Shown here: piece by piece, positions 36,778-48,872 of the stretch
Layout of the letters: each line of letters begins with the position of its first letter
How positions within the stretch are numbered: the stretch's first letter is position 1
NCBI GenBank assembly: GCA_013141495.1
Contig: JABFQV010000002.1
Location: 124,001-188,000, forward strand
Length of the DNA stretch: 64,000 nt
From: Methylotenera sp.
GTDB taxonomy: Bacteria > Pseudomonadota > Gammaproteobacteria > Burkholderiales > Methylophilaceae
Reading direction: 5' to 3'
The notes under the pieces: model-generated
Seen by the model: the letters and a program-made list of their open reading frames with translations, nothing else
The model's database searches: none
Told to the model about the DNA's origin: nothing
Program-made: the position numbers and the translations under genes

Positions 36778-37224
36778 TTAACCGCGAATATTAGATTGGC
36801 TTTCAAATTGGATTAAATCTACGCGAGGTAGGGGTTGCCAGCCGGTTTTGCGATGTTCAGCCACAACATTGGTGAATACACCGCCACGTACGTAAAACTT
36901 AGCGGTTACGCGCATGAATTTTGGCTGGGTTGCTGTTACCAAGTCATCTAAAATTTGATTAGTGACTGCTTCATGGAAGCAGCCTTCATCGCGAAATGAC
37001 CACATATAGAGTTTTAAGCTTTTAAGTTCTACACAGGTTTGGTCCGGAATATAGTCTAAGTAAATCACAGCAAAATCTGGTTGACCTGTTTTAGGACAAA
37101 GGCAGGTGAACTCTGGGATTTCCATGTGAATGTGAAAATCACGTGCTGTGTTTGGGTTTTCAAATGTTTCTAATGTTTTAGAAGGTTGTACGGTAGGTTT
37201 TGCACCTAAAGATTGTTCTGTCAT
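36778..37224 (-). CDS. queF: NADPH-dependent 7-cyano-7-deazaguanine reductase
   Basis: Reduces preQ0 to preQ1 in queuosine synthesis; a T-fold enzyme. At 148 residues it is the short, unimodular type I form. The catalytic Cys lies in [14 protein letters not shown] (about 49-62) and the QueF signature is [22 protein letters not shown] (about 76-97). It is divergent from smc, so the 87 bp gap holds both promoters. Confidence 0.95.
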   Translation of the reverse strand: MTEQSLGAKPTVQPSKTLETFENPNTARDFHIHMEIPEFTCLCPKTGQPDFAVIYLDYIPDQTCVELKSLKLYMWSFRDEGCFHEAVTNQILDDLVTATQPKFMRVTAKFYVRGGVFTNVVAEHRKTGWQPLPRVDLIQFESQSNIRG

Positions 37225-37311
37225 GATAGAAAATGGGGCTTTTGGCTTAAAAAACGTTATTATAACGCTTAAAATTCAAACCAAACTTTGTAATAAACAT
37301 CAAATTTCACT

Positions 37312-40300
37312 TTGCGTTTAACTCACCTAAAACTTGCTGGTTTCAAATCGTTTGTTGATCCAACAACGTTGCACATTCACGGGCAGCGCGTAGGTGTTGT
37401 TGGCCCCAATGGTTGCGGAAAATCCAATGTAATGGAGTCCGTGCGCTGGGTGCTGGGCGAGTCGTCAGCTAAAGAGATGCGTGCTGACGCCATGGATGCG
37501 GTGATATTTAATGGCTCTGGTAACCGCAAGCCTATATCTCGTGCCAGTGTTGAGCTGGTATTTGATAACAGCCTAGGCGGCGCATCGGGCGAATGGTCAC
37601 AATATGCCGAAATCTCTGTTAAACGTGTGATTGAACGCGATAAAGGCTCAACTTACTATATTAATAATAGTGTAGTGCGGCGGCGTGATGTGGCTGATTT
37701 ATTCTTGGGTACTGGCTTGGGTGGCCGTGCTTACGCGATTATTGGGCAAAATACTATTAGTCGCATTGTGGAAGCCAAGCCTGAAGAGATGCGCATATTT
37801 TTAGAAGAAGCGGCAGGCATTAGTAAATATAAAGAGCGTCGTCGTGAAACTGAATTACGTTTGCGTGATACGCGTGAAAATTTAACGCGGGTTGAAGATA
37901 TTCTGCGTGAACTCGATAAACAGATTCTGCGTCTGCAATCACAAGCTGTTGTTGCCGAGAAGTACCATCAGATGCAGACTGCGCTTAACATGACCAAAGG
38001 TCAGGTTTGGTTATTAAAAAAACGTGATGCCAGCGCGCATTGGCAGAGGTCGCAGCGCACTGTTGAAAAGCTGGTAATTGAGCTTGAAGCGCAAATGGCA
38101 AGTTTGCGCAGTAGTGAAACTGCGCTGGAAATTGCACGGCAGCAGCATATTGCATCAAGCGAGGCTGTTAATACGGCACAAGCGGGTTATTACGAGGCGA
38201 ATGCGGTGGTTTCCAATCTTGAAAATCAAGTGAAAAATACCGCTGATGCACGAGAACGCATGCAAATACAATTGCAGCAGCTGGTTGCACAATTAGAAAA
38301 AAGCGCCGGTCAGCAGAGCCAAATTGAAATCTCACTAGCAAAAGCACAAACTGAATTGCTTGAAGAAAATGCAAGCTTTGCTGATACAGATATAACCGTT
38401 GAGGCCGCGCGCAAAGCTGTCCCAGCTCAACTACAACAGTATCAAGCCGCCCACGCAGCGTTCAATACCAGCCAAACCGCGTGGTTAAATGCAGAGCAAC
38501 GCTTACGCTTGGAGCAGGCTGGTATTGGGCATATAGCACGTGCTACAGATGAAACCAAAGAACAACTAAAGCGCTTGCAGCAAAGTTACGCAGGTTTGCA
38601 AATACCGGCAGATGATGCGCTTACTGAGAAGCAAATGCAGTTAACTGGTTTGGACGCTGAAATTGCAACGTTAGAGTCACAAAACGCGCAAGCACTGCAA
38701 AATGAGCAAACGATTCATGCGGATTTAATAACGCGCAGAGAAGAAGTGCATCTGCGGCAACGTGAGCTACATTTACTTGAAGCGGAAATCAGTTCTTTAA
38801 CTAAAATTCAGCAATCTATGCGCGATGGCAATAATGAAGCCACGCTGACTGCTTGGTTGAAAAGGTCCGGCTTAAATGATAACGCGCGTATTTGGCAGGC
38901 TGTGCGCATTCAATCAGGCTGGGAAACAGCGTTTGAAGCTGTTCTTGGTGCTAGACTTAATGCGATTATGCATCATGAACTAGCCGTTGAAAATAGACCG
39001 CCAGCCGCATTAAGTTTGGCGTTAACAGCACCTGAAGCCGTGTTGAATGTTACGCCACAATCATTAGCCTTTACATCTTTATATTCACGTATTGACCATA
39101 TTGAACCTCATCATCAGGCTGTACTGCATGATTGGCTAACGGGTGTGTACTTGCTAGAGGAGGGTGAAGACGCGATCTCTGCAAGCCATAGACTTAACAG
39201 CGGTGAGTGCTTAGTTAATAAGCAAGGTGACATTTACACTCGGTATAGCGTGACGTATTTTGGTGCACAATCACTATTACACGGTGTGTTAGAGCGACAA
39301 GCGCGTCTGGAGCAATTGGCGCAGCAACTGCCAGAGGTTCAAAAGCATTTAACTGATACGAATAGTCAGTTAGCGCAATCTGAAAGTGCGCTTCAAGCGT
39401 TGCGCGCTAATCAGCATCTGCTTCAGCAGCAATTAAAGACTTTTACCCAGCAGGCGCATCAGCTTAATCTGAGCTTGCAACAGCTTAAACAGCAGCAATC
39501 TAACGCAATTCAGCGACAAAAATCTCTGCAAACAGATTGTGTTTTAGCAGAAGAAAAACTCAGTAAACTTCAGGATGAAAGTTTGCAAAAAGAAAAGTTA
39601 GTGAGCGAGATTGCAGCCAGCTTAACGCAGTTGCAAGCTGAAAAATCCAGCAAAGACGCTGAAAAACAATCGGCTGAGGCATTGTTAAACGAGGTGCGCC
39701 AGCAACTACAAACGGCTGAACGGGTACAGCAGGAAAAAAGATTTAACATTAAGCTTATTCAAAACAATATCAATGAGTTAAATTCAAAACTTAAATTTTT
39801 ACATGAAGAAAAAACCTCACTTCAATTGCGTTGCAACGAGGTTGAAACCACCTTGGAAGCTACTAAAATGGAGGCTTTGAAAGCCAATTTAGAAGCTGCG
39901 CTAAATGCGAAGCAGCAGCGTGAACTGGCGTTAGCCAATACCAGAAATGCAATGAGTGATTGTGAATCTGTATTGCAACAACAGGAGCGGTTGCGATTGC
40001 AGCATGAGCAACAATTACACCCATTACGCGATAAGCTGGAAGTGAGCCGATTAAACGAACAAGAAGCACGTTTGCATTTTGAGCAATGCCAAGCTGAACT
40101 AACGGCCGTCAACATTGAGGAGTCACTGCTTGCCAACCAATTATCGCAATCAATGGGTGCGGATGTAAAAATTTCTGACTTGGAAAAAAAGAAAAGCAAG
40201 CTTGAGATTGATATTGAGTCATTAGGCGCAGTTAACCTAGCGGCTATTCAGGAACTTGCGAGCGAGCAAACGCGCAAGGATTATTTAGACAGCCAATGTC

Positions 40301-40836
40301 GTGATCTGTTAGAAGCCAGCCAAACACTTGAGGATGCTATTCGTAAAATAGACCGCGAAACTCGTAGCCGTCTGCAAGCCACTTTTGATGAGGCCAATCG
40401 ACACTTTAACGAACTATTTACCACTTTATTTGGTGGTGGGCAGGCGAGATTAGAGTTGCTTGGTGAAGAAATCCTGGATACTGGTATGCAGGTGTTTGCT
40501 CAGCCGCCAGGCAAAAAAAATAGCACCATCCATTTGTTGTCTGGTGGCGAAAAAGCCTTAACTGCTTTGGCATTGGTGTTTGCCTTGTTCAGGCTGAACC
40601 CTGCGCCATTTTGCTTGATGGACGAAGTAGATGCACCACTTGATGACAGCAATACTGAGCGTTTTTGTGCCATGGTAAAAAAAATGTCTGAAAGAACACA
40701 GTTTTTATACGTAAGTCATAATAAAATTACCATGGAGATGGCGCAGCAATTGATAGGTGTTACCATGCAGGAGTCTGGGGTTTCACGTATTGTTGATGTA
40801 GATATGGAAGCAGCTGTGAGAATGGCAGAAGCTTAA
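37312..40836 (+). CDS. smc: chromosome segregation protein SMC
   Basis: Core ATPase of bacterial condensin, organising replicated chromosomes. N-terminal head with Walker A GVVGPNGCGKSN at about 29-40, two long coiled coils rich in Gln/Glu/Lys/Leu (about 170-480 and 660-1000) around a hinge near 510-630 (GWETAFEAVLGARLNAIM), and a C-terminal head with signature LLSGGEKALTALALVFA and Walker B PFCLMDEVDAPLDDSN. Length 1174 is typical. The start is TTG, giving MRLTHLKLAGFKSFVD, the conserved N terminus. It leads into zipA and ligA. Confidence 0.97.
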   Translation: MRLTHLKLAGFKSFVDPTTLHIHGQRVGVVGPNGCGKSNVMESVRWVLGESSAKEMRADAMDAVIFNGSGNRKPISRASVELVFDNSLGGASGEWSQYAEISVKRVIERDKGSTYYINNSVVRRRDVADLFLGTGLGGRAYAIIGQNTISRIVEAKPEEMRIFLEEAAGISKYKERRRETELRLRDTRENLTRVEDILRELDKQILRLQSQAVVAEKYHQMQTALNMTKGQVWLLKKRDASAHWQRSQRTVEKLVIELEAQMASLRSSETALEIARQQHIASSEAVNTAQAGYYEANAVVSNLENQVKNTADARERMQIQLQQLVAQLEKSAGQQSQIEISLAKAQTELLEENASFADTDITVEAARKAVPAQLQQYQAAHAAFNTSQTAWLNAEQRLRLEQAGIGHIARATDETKEQLKRLQQSYAGLQIPADDALTEKQMQLTGLDAEIATLESQNAQALQNEQTIHADLITRREEVHLRQRELHLLEAEISSLTKIQQSMRDGNNEATLTAWLKRSGLNDNARIWQAVRIQSGWETAFEAVLGARLNAIMHHELAVENRPPAALSLALTAPEAVLNVTPQSLAFTSLYSRIDHIEPHHQAVLHDWLTGVYLLEEGEDAISASHRLNSGECLVNKQGDIYTRYSVTYFGAQSLLHGVLERQARLEQLAQQLPEVQKHLTDTNSQLAQSESALQALRANQHLLQQQLKTFTQQAHQLNLSLQQLKQQQSNAIQRQKSLQTDCVLAEEKLSKLQDESLQKEKLVSEIAASLTQLQAEKSSKDAEKQSAEALLNEVRQQLQTAERVQQEKRFNIKLIQNNINELNSKLKFLHEEKTSLQLRCNEVETTLEATKMEALKANLEAALNAKQQRELALANTRNAMSDCESVLQQQERLRLQHEQQLHPLRDKLEVSRLNEQEARLHFEQCQAELTAVNIEESLLANQLSQSMGADVKISDLEKKKSKLEIDIESLGAVNLAAIQELASEQTRKDYLDSQCRDLLEASQTLEDAIRKIDRETRSRLQATFDEANRHFNELFTTLFGGGQARLELLGEEILDTGMQVFAQPPGKKNSTIHLLSGGEKALTALALVFALFRLNPAPFCLMDEVDAPLDDSNTERFCAMVKKMSERTQFLYVSHNKITMEMAQQLIGVTMQESGVSRIVDVDMEAAVRMAEA

Positions 40837-40879
40837 GTTGGCTGCTGACTAGTTTAATAATGTTGAAGGTTTATTGGTG

Positions 40880-42358
40880 ATGAGTGATTTGCAAATAGTA
40901 TTGATTGTCATAGGTGCGTTAATTATTGCCGCCGTGCTCATTCTTAACTGGTGGCAAGAGCGACGATTTAATCAGCAGGTCGAAAGTAGTTTTACTCACT
41001 TAAAAAGTGATGCGCTACTTGATGAACCCACATTAGATATTAGTAAGCTTGATGTAAGTCAGTTTGATCATCAAGATGACTTTGCCTCGAGTGGTTTTTC
41101 TAACGATGATGATTTACCTCAACAAGTATTAGATGCGCCTTTGCAAGAAGCTGAAAATTCAGCCATGCTAAATGAAGATCGTTTTGTTCCAGCAGCTCAA
41201 TATGAGGTATCTGGTCATGTGTTGGCAGATGAAACTTCAATCGATGCAACTTATGCTGAGCTCGTCAATAAATCTTCAAAAATTACCCCAATTGAGGCTG
41301 AAGTTAAAAAACTCGAATCAACGCCTGAAATTAAACCAGCGCAACATCATGAAATTAAAGCGATTTTTGATGAAGCATTTAGCCAACCTGATAATGATGC
41401 GACAGTGCAACATAATTCTATTGAAGATATTCCACACCTATCTTCAAAACAAGCCGCGTTTGAAGAGCCTGTGCTGAGCTTGCCAGCTATGCTGCACTCG
41501 CAAATGGACTTAACCGCCGTATTGTATTTGGCGGCAGAATCAAGCTTTAATGAACTGAATAATGCATTGCATGGGTTATTTGACGGCTATGAAAAGCCAG
41601 TTTACATCCATGCTCTGGATTCAAATAAACAATGGCTTTTATTAAGCGATACCTTATCTAAACCGAAAATTTTAAATCAACAAGCTTCACGGCTTACTTG
41701 CAGCTTACAGCTGGCAGACCGCGCTGGGCCGATTTCACGCAATATGTTGAATCGTTTTCAATTGGCGGTTGAAACGCTTGGTTTAGATATAAATGCCCAC
41801 GTGGAATGGCAAAGTTCTGGGGATGCCTTAACTGCGGCAAACGCGCTGGATGCATTTTGTATGGATGTGGATAAAACTATGGGGTTTCATCTGGTGCATG
41901 GTGATAACGGCGCGTTTACTGGCACTAAATTAAGAGGCTTGGCAGAGTCGCAAGGGTTAGTGTTGTCGGCAGATGGTGCTTTTAAATATTTTGATGAAGC
42001 AACTGCCGCGCAAGCTTTAAACAACCCAGCCGTCATGCAGAAGCCTTCTTTCATCATGTTTAATCGTGATCAACACCCTTTTAGCCCTGAAATGCTAAGA
42101 ACATCCGTCGTGAAAGCGGTTAGTTTTCAATTGGATATTCCGCATGTTAAGCACTGTGCAGAGGTCTTTAATCACATGGTGCAAGTAGCAAAGCAAATGG
42201 AAACCGGCTTAAATGCGGTATTGGTGGATGATAACAATCGGGTGCTGGGCGATATGCAAATTGAAAAAATCCGTCAACAACTCAAGGTGATTCATGCCAC
42301 GATGTTAGTGCGGGGCATTGTCCCAGGTTCTGAGAGTGCGCATAGATTGTTTTCTTAA
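40880..42358 (+). CDS. zipA: cell division protein ZipA homologue
   Basis: Membrane anchor for FtsZ at the division ring. An N-terminal transmembrane segment LQIVLIVIGALIIAAVLILNWW is at about residues 4-25, immediately followed by QERRF. A long acidic linker runs to about 200, and a C-terminal ZipA_C-like domain (about 350-492) includes FIMFNRDQHPFSPEML. Identification rests mostly on topology, the smc-zipA-ligA order and weak domain likeness. I start at the ATG at 40880; in-frame TTG and GTG just before it are less likely. Confidence 0.8.
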   Translation: MSDLQIVLIVIGALIIAAVLILNWWQERRFNQQVESSFTHLKSDALLDEPTLDISKLDVSQFDHQDDFASSGFSNDDDLPQQVLDAPLQEAENSAMLNEDRFVPAAQYEVSGHVLADETSIDATYAELVNKSSKITPIEAEVKKLESTPEIKPAQHHEIKAIFDEAFSQPDNDATVQHNSIEDIPHLSSKQAAFEEPVLSLPAMLHSQMDLTAVLYLAAESSFNELNNALHGLFDGYEKPVYIHALDSNKQWLLLSDTLSKPKILNQQASRLTCSLQLADRAGPISRNMLNRFQLAVETLGLDINAHVEWQSSGDALTAANALDAFCMDVDKTMGFHLVHGDNGAFTGTKLRGLAESQGLVLSADGAFKYFDEATAAQALNNPAVMQKPSFIMFNRDQHPFSPEMLRTSVVKAVSFQLDIPHVKHCAEVFNHMVQVAKQMETGLNAVLVDDNNRVLGDMQIEKIRQQLKVIHATMLVRGIVPGSESAHRLFS

Positions 42359-44380
<2,022 letters not shown>

Positions 44381-44389
44381 GCGCTCGTT

Positions 44390-45205
44390 ATGGATACTCA
44401 AAACTATCATCAATATTTAGAGCCAGTGATTACAATTGCCAAATCTGCTGGGGCAGCCATTATGCAAGTGTATGCCACAGACTTTAGCGTTAAAAACAAA
44501 GATGACAATTCACCATTGACTGATGCCGACTTGGCAGCACATCATGTGATTACCAATGCGTTAAAGCAACTTGCACCGCACCTCCCAATTCTCTCTGAGG
44601 AGTCAGAAGGCATAGATGAAAAAATACGTAAAACTTGGAGCCAGTATTGGTTAATTGACCCTCTAGATGGCACCCGTGAGTTTGTAAAACGCAACGGGGA
44701 GTTTACGGTTAACATTGCGTTAATTGACCAACATATTCCAGTGCTTGGTGTAGTTTATGCCCCCGTAGATGACTTGCTTTATTATGCTGTCAACGCACAT
44801 GGTGCCTATAAGCAAGCCGGGGCAAATCCTGCATTAAAAATTCACACTAAAACATTGGACCCCAAGCGGCCAATTATTGCAGGCAGCCGCTCGCATAGCG
44901 ATGAAAAAATGCAGCGCTTTTTGCATAACATTAAAAACCATACGGGCCAGGTGCCTGAACTTATCAGCATGGGAAGCTCTCTAAAAATATGTTTGGTGGC
45001 TGAAGGGCAGGCAGATGTATATCCTAGATTAGGGCCAACTTCTGAGTGGGATACAGCCGCCGCGCATTGCATATTGCAAGAAGCCGGTGGAGATATTGTT
45101 GAAGTTTCAGGCAGTGCGTTGCGTTATAACACCAAACGCTCATTATTAAATCCAATGTTTTTTGCGTCTGGCAAGGGCTCACAACAATGGGAAATTTATT
45201 TATAA
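44390..45205 (+). CDS. cysQ: 3'(2'),5'-bisphosphate nucleotidase
   Basis: Inositol-monophosphatase-superfamily, Mg2+-dependent enzyme that hydrolyses PAP made during sulfate assimilation. Metal-binding motifs: LSEESEG (about residues 64-70), DPLDGTREFVKRNGEFTVNIAL (about 89-110) and EWDTAAAHCILQEAGG (about 221-236). Length 271 fits CysQ. It ends the smc-zipA-ligA run; no terminator is evident before the TPR gene. Confidence 0.93.
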   Translation: MDTQNYHQYLEPVITIAKSAGAAIMQVYATDFSVKNKDDNSPLTDADLAAHHVITNALKQLAPHLPILSEESEGIDEKIRKTWSQYWLIDPLDGTREFVKRNGEFTVNIALIDQHIPVLGVVYAPVDDLLYYAVNAHGAYKQAGANPALKIHTKTLDPKRPIIAGSRSHSDEKMQRFLHNIKNHTGQVPELISMGSSLKICLVAEGQADVYPRLGPTSEWDTAAAHCILQEAGGDIVEVSGSALRYNTKRSLLNPMFFASGKGSQQWEIYL

Positions 45206-45289
45206 GCTTATTCCTTTGATCTTATTACAAGCTATTTTTATTAAACCCCAAGCATTCTAACTACCTAGCCATAGAGAAGATAAACAAAA

Positions 45290-46201
45290 ATGAAACTACA
45301 AATCACTTTAACTTCAATATTTATTTCATTGTTTTTTAACAATGTTTACGCCATAAGCCCCAATGCGGCAGATTGCAATAAAGCTTTTGAGCATGGAGAT
45401 GTAGCCGCGGCAACAACCGCTGCAAAAAAGGCATTAGATATTAATAAATCGGACCGTGACGCTTTGATATGCCAAGGACGATTGCTCAGTGTCAAAGATG
45501 ATCTAAATGGTGCTTTAGCTGCGTTTAATGCTGCAAATGAATTTTCAACCGATGCTTTTGATAAAGCCGTCATTGCCTTGGTTACGGCGCATGCCTATAA
45601 AACTGCTAAACAGTTTCCTCAAGCAATTTCAAGCTATCAGCAAACAATTGAATTAGCACAATCCGCAAAACATCAAGGATTTGAGCGGATGAGCCTTGTT
45701 GCCATTGGTGATATTTATTTTCAGGATAAACAATATACTCAGGCGCTTGAGTTTTTTATATCAGCGAACAAACTAGACGCTAATGATAATGAGCGCGGAG
45801 AAAGCTATGAAAGAGTTGCACTTACTTATCATGAGCTAAATCAACACACTTTAGCACTTGAGCATCAGCTTAAAGCTTACTTCATGCATGAAAAAGCAGG
45901 CACATTAGATCAATATGCACATTCAAGCATTGAGCTTGGCCGCTATTACACAATTGAAAAAAATTACGCGAGTGCAGAACGAATTCTCAATAAAATTATT
46001 AACTTCGCCAAAAAGCAAGGCGGTGCGTATTTTGAAGCGAAAGGAAGCATCGTGCTAGCTCAACTTAAAGTTGCGATGGGTGATACTTCATCAGCTAAAG
46101 ACTTAATAGAATATGCAAAATTGATCGCCAAGAATACCAATGACCAAATTTTGGATGAAGAGATAAATAAAGAAACCCAACAGCTGTTGGACAAGAATTA
46201 G
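45290..46201 (+). CDS. secreted TPR-repeat protein
   Basis: Signal peptide to about residue 21 (FNNVYA), then six or more tetratricopeptide-like helix pairs (AFEHGDVAAATTAAKKALDINKSDRDALICQGRLL, AYKTAKQFPQAISSYQQTIELA, FQDKQYTQALEFFISANKLDANDNERGESYERVALTYHELNQ). Predicted periplasmic scaffold; a specific partner cannot be named. It stands alone, tail to tail with an IS remnant. Confidence 0.82.
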   Translation: MKLQITLTSIFISLFFNNVYAISPNAADCNKAFEHGDVAAATTAAKKALDINKSDRDALICQGRLLSVKDDLNGALAAFNAANEFSTDAFDKAVIALVTAHAYKTAKQFPQAISSYQQTIELAQSAKHQGFERMSLVAIGDIYFQDKQYTQALEFFISANKLDANDNERGESYERVALTYHELNQHTLALEHQLKAYFMHEKAGTLDQYAHSSIELGRYYTIEKNYASAERILNKIINFAKKQGGAYFEAKGSIVLAQLKVAMGDTSSAKDLIEYAKLIAKNTNDQILDEEINKETQQLLDKN

Positions 46202-46251
46202 CTAGTTAAAAGTAATATGAAGTCTAATATTTTTTTCAATCAATTAAATGT

Positions 46252-46560
46252 AGTGGTCAAGTAAATCAGGACACTTCAATCGGCACATTTACTTCATCAT
46301 TACCATTGTCTTGCTGAATTACATTTTTTCAGTTTTTAATCTCAATCAATTCAAACTGATTGGCATAATGCATTTGCCATACACGCTCCATTTTCAAGTT
46401 CAAGAAAAAGCGCTCCATCACTGCATTGTCATAACAATTACCACGACCACTCATGCTGGCTGTGACGTGATATTTTGACAGCAATGCTAAATATTCCTCA
46501 CTCGTATATTGAACTCCACGATCCGTATGCACAATCAGTCCCGTGCCGTGGTCAAATTCA
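46252..46560 (-). mobile_element. IS3-family insertion sequence remnant
   Basis: Encodes the C-terminal third of an IS3-type OrfB transposase: GLIVHTDRGVQYTSEEYLALL (second Asp of the DDE triad), SMSGRGNCYDNAVMERFF (Glu), and LKMERVWQMHYANQFELIEI. The rest of the transposase is missing. The sequence TGGTCAAGTAAATCAGGACA beginning near 46252 looks like the IS terminus on the side of the TPR gene. The other IS end was deleted at the junction with the signal-peptide gene. Confidence 0.8.
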
Positions 46561-46652
46561 GCTGCTATTGCCAAGTTGGTCGCCATGCCAGACGCAAGCA
46601 TAGTCGTTAACGTAAGCAACGTGACCATGAGTAATTTTTTCAAGTTCTTCAT
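46329..46652 (-). pseudogene. chimeric ORF: orphan signal peptide fused in frame to transposase fragment
   Basis: Residues 1-31 are a textbook signal peptide (MKNLKKLLMVTLLTLTTMLA, cleavage after ATNLAIA). From about residue 34 the sequence becomes the IS3 transposase C terminus. The start lies 6 bp after the stop of the upstream VTT-oxidoreductase gene, so the original gene was the last member of that operon and encoded a secreted protein now lost. If made, the product would export a transposase fragment; I regard it as a pseudogene. An IS insertion with a deletion explains it. Confidence 0.75.
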
Positions 46653-46658
46653 AAAGTC

Positions 46659-48794
46659 TTAACCTCTTTTCCATGCATGATATTTCTCTACCCAAGCAAG
46701 AATACGATGCGGCACATGTGCACGTTTCCACTCACCAGCTGCGTATTTGTTGGCCTCTGACCAGGTAGGGTAGGTGTGTATCGTGCCTAGAATTTTGTTG
46801 AGGCCTAGCCCGTGTTTCATCGCCAGTACAAATTCAGCCAGCAGGTCGCCAGCATGCTCGCCGACAATGGTGGCGCCTAAAATTTTGTCTTTACCCGGCA
46901 CGGTGAGTACTTTTACAAAACCATGTGCGGCTTCATCAGCAATGGCGCGATCAAGATCATCCAAGCCGTATTTCACCACTTCATAGGCAATGCCTTGTGC
47001 TTTGGCTTCATCTTCAGATAAGCCAACGCGTGCGACTTCCGGGCTAGTAAATGTGGCCCATGGGATGACTGAATAATCTGCTTTGAAGCGTTTCAGGCTA
47101 CCAAACAGTGTGTTCACGGAGGCATACCATGCTTGATGTGCTGCGGTATGTGTGAACTGATAAGGGCCTGCAACATCACCAGCAGCGTAGATATTGGGGT
47201 AGCGTGTTTGCAACCAGGCATCCACTTCAATTGTGCGGTTTTTTGATAATGGAATGCCTAATTCTTCTAAACCGAAGCCTTCGGTACGAGCAGTTCTGCC
47301 CACTGCGCAGAGTAGCGCATCAAACGCAATTGCTTCTTCTTTGCCATCTTTGCTACTTACAATCAAGCGTTGTTGACCATGCGTATCTCGTTCGCAACGC
47401 ACAGTGCTGGTGTGGGTCAATACGCGCACACCATCGGCAATTAAGGCTTCTTCTACCAGTGCAACGGCATCGGCATCTTCTTTACCCATTAGGCCGCTAC
47501 GCGCTACTAAGGTAACTTGACAATCAAGCCTAGCAAAGGCTTGCGTCAGTTCGCAGCCAATTGGCCCGCCACCCAGCACAACGAGACGATTAGGGCGTTC
47601 AGTGAGTGACCAGATGGTATCTGACGTGTAGTAAGTGACTTGGTCTAAACCTGGAATGTTCGGTATGGTAGGGCGTCCACCCGTCGCGATGATAATGGCG
47701 CGCGTGGTGAGCGTTTGTCCATTGACTTCTACCGTCCAAGGCGACGTGATTTTTGCATAGCCTTGAATCACATCAACGCCTAGTTTGGTGTAACGCTCTA
47801 TAGAATCATGTGGCTCAACTGTGCTCACTACACGTTGTACGCGTTGCATCACCTCAGCAAAATCATACTTAACCTCTGCTTTGGCAATCCCCAGCTTATC
47901 TGCGTGTTTTACCTGGTTTACAAAAGTAGCCGAGCGAATAATGGCTTTGGAAGGCACGCAGCCATAATTCAGGCAATCGCCACCCATTTTGTGGCCTTCT
48001 ATCAGGGTGACTTTAGCACGCGTAGCAGCAGCAATGTAGGATGAAACCAAGCCTGCCGCACCGCCGCCGATCACCACCAAATTGCGGTCAAACGTGTTAG
48101 GTTTTGGCCAATTAGCATAAAGTTGACGCGTTTTATAGGCAGCAACACCCCAGCGTGCCAACCACGGAAAAATAGCTAATAAGGCGAATGAGCCAATCAG
48201 GGTAGGGGATAAAATGCCAGAAAGGCTGGTCAGTGAGGCGAGTTGTGTGCCTGCATTAACATAAACGACTGTGCCTGCCGCCATGCCGACCAGGCTCACC
48301 CAAAAATAGGTGCTGGTTTTAAGCGGAGTTAACCCCATAAGCAAATTGATGAGAAAAAACGGAAACACGGGGACTAAACGTAATGTGAACAGATAAAATG
48401 CGCCGTCTTTTTCAATGCCTGCATTAAATGCAGAGAGCTTGTCACCAAAGCGCTTTTGAATGGTATCGCGCAACACAAACCGTGCGGCCAAAAAGGCTAG
48501 CGTTGCGCCGATAGTGGCTGAAACAAGTACAATAGGCAACCCCACCCAAAAGCCAAAAATGGCACCACCCGCTAAAGTTAAAATGGTCGCGCCAGGGAAA
48601 GATAAGGCGGTTACAACAATATACACCAGAGAAAAAATAGCGATAATGAGCAAAGGGTTGATGTCATAGGCCTGCAACAACCCATCACGGCTCGCCTTGA
48701 GCGCCTCAAGGCTTAAAAATCGTCCAAGATCAAAAGCAAAAAATAGCGCGATTAACGCAATGAAGAGGACAATAATGCTTAAACGGTTTTTCAT
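46659..48794 (-). CDS. VTT (DedA-like) membrane domain fused to FAD-dependent disulfide oxidoreductase
   Basis: 711 residues. The first 220 form a polytopic membrane domain of the SNARE-associated/DedA (VTT) type, with FPGATILTLAGGAIFGFWVGLP and LRLVPVFPFFLINLLMGLT. The rest is a mercuric-reductase/lipoamide-dehydrogenase-like flavoprotein: FAD site LVVIGGGAAGLVSSYIAAA, redox disulfide GGDCLNYGCVPSKA, NAD(P) site VVLGGGPIGCELTQAFARL and C-terminal HTYPTWSEANKYAAGEW. The merA-type C-terminal vicinal cysteines are absent. Substrate unknown; a quinone or small disulfide reduced at the membrane is possible. Upstream lies the ArsM/radical SAM cluster. Confidence 0.88.
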   Translation of the reverse strand: MKNRLSIIVLFIALIALFFAFDLGRFLSLEALKASRDGLLQAYDINPLLIIAIFSLVYIVVTALSFPGATILTLAGGAIFGFWVGLPIVLVSATIGATLAFLAARFVLRDTIQKRFGDKLSAFNAGIEKDGAFYLFTLRLVPVFPFFLINLLMGLTPLKTSTYFWVSLVGMAAGTVVYVNAGTQLASLTSLSGILSPTLIGSFALLAIFPWLARWGVAAYKTRQLYANWPKPNTFDRNLVVIGGGAAGLVSSYIAAATRAKVTLIEGHKMGGDCLNYGCVPSKAIIRSATFVNQVKHADKLGIAKAEVKYDFAEVMQRVQRVVSTVEPHDSIERYTKLGVDVIQGYAKITSPWTVEVNGQTLTTRAIIIATGGRPTIPNIPGLDQVTYYTSDTIWSLTERPNRLVVLGGGPIGCELTQAFARLDCQVTLVARSGLMGKEDADAVALVEEALIADGVRVLTHTSTVRCERDTHGQQRLIVSSKDGKEEAIAFDALLCAVGRTARTEGFGLEELGIPLSKNRTIEVDAWLQTRYPNIYAAGDVAGPYQFTHTAAHQAWYASVNTLFGSLKRFKADYSVIPWATFTSPEVARVGLSEDEAKAQGIAYEVVKYGLDDLDRAIADEAAHGFVKVLTVPGKDKILGATIVGEHAGDLLAEFVLAMKHGLGLNKILGTIHTYPTWSEANKYAAGEWKRAHVPHRILAWVEKYHAWKRG

Positions 48795-48872
48795 AGTTTT
48801 TTTCTAATTTAATTTAGAGAGCTTTGCACGAAGCTAAAAATAGTGCTATTTTTAACCAAAATATCAAAACCC

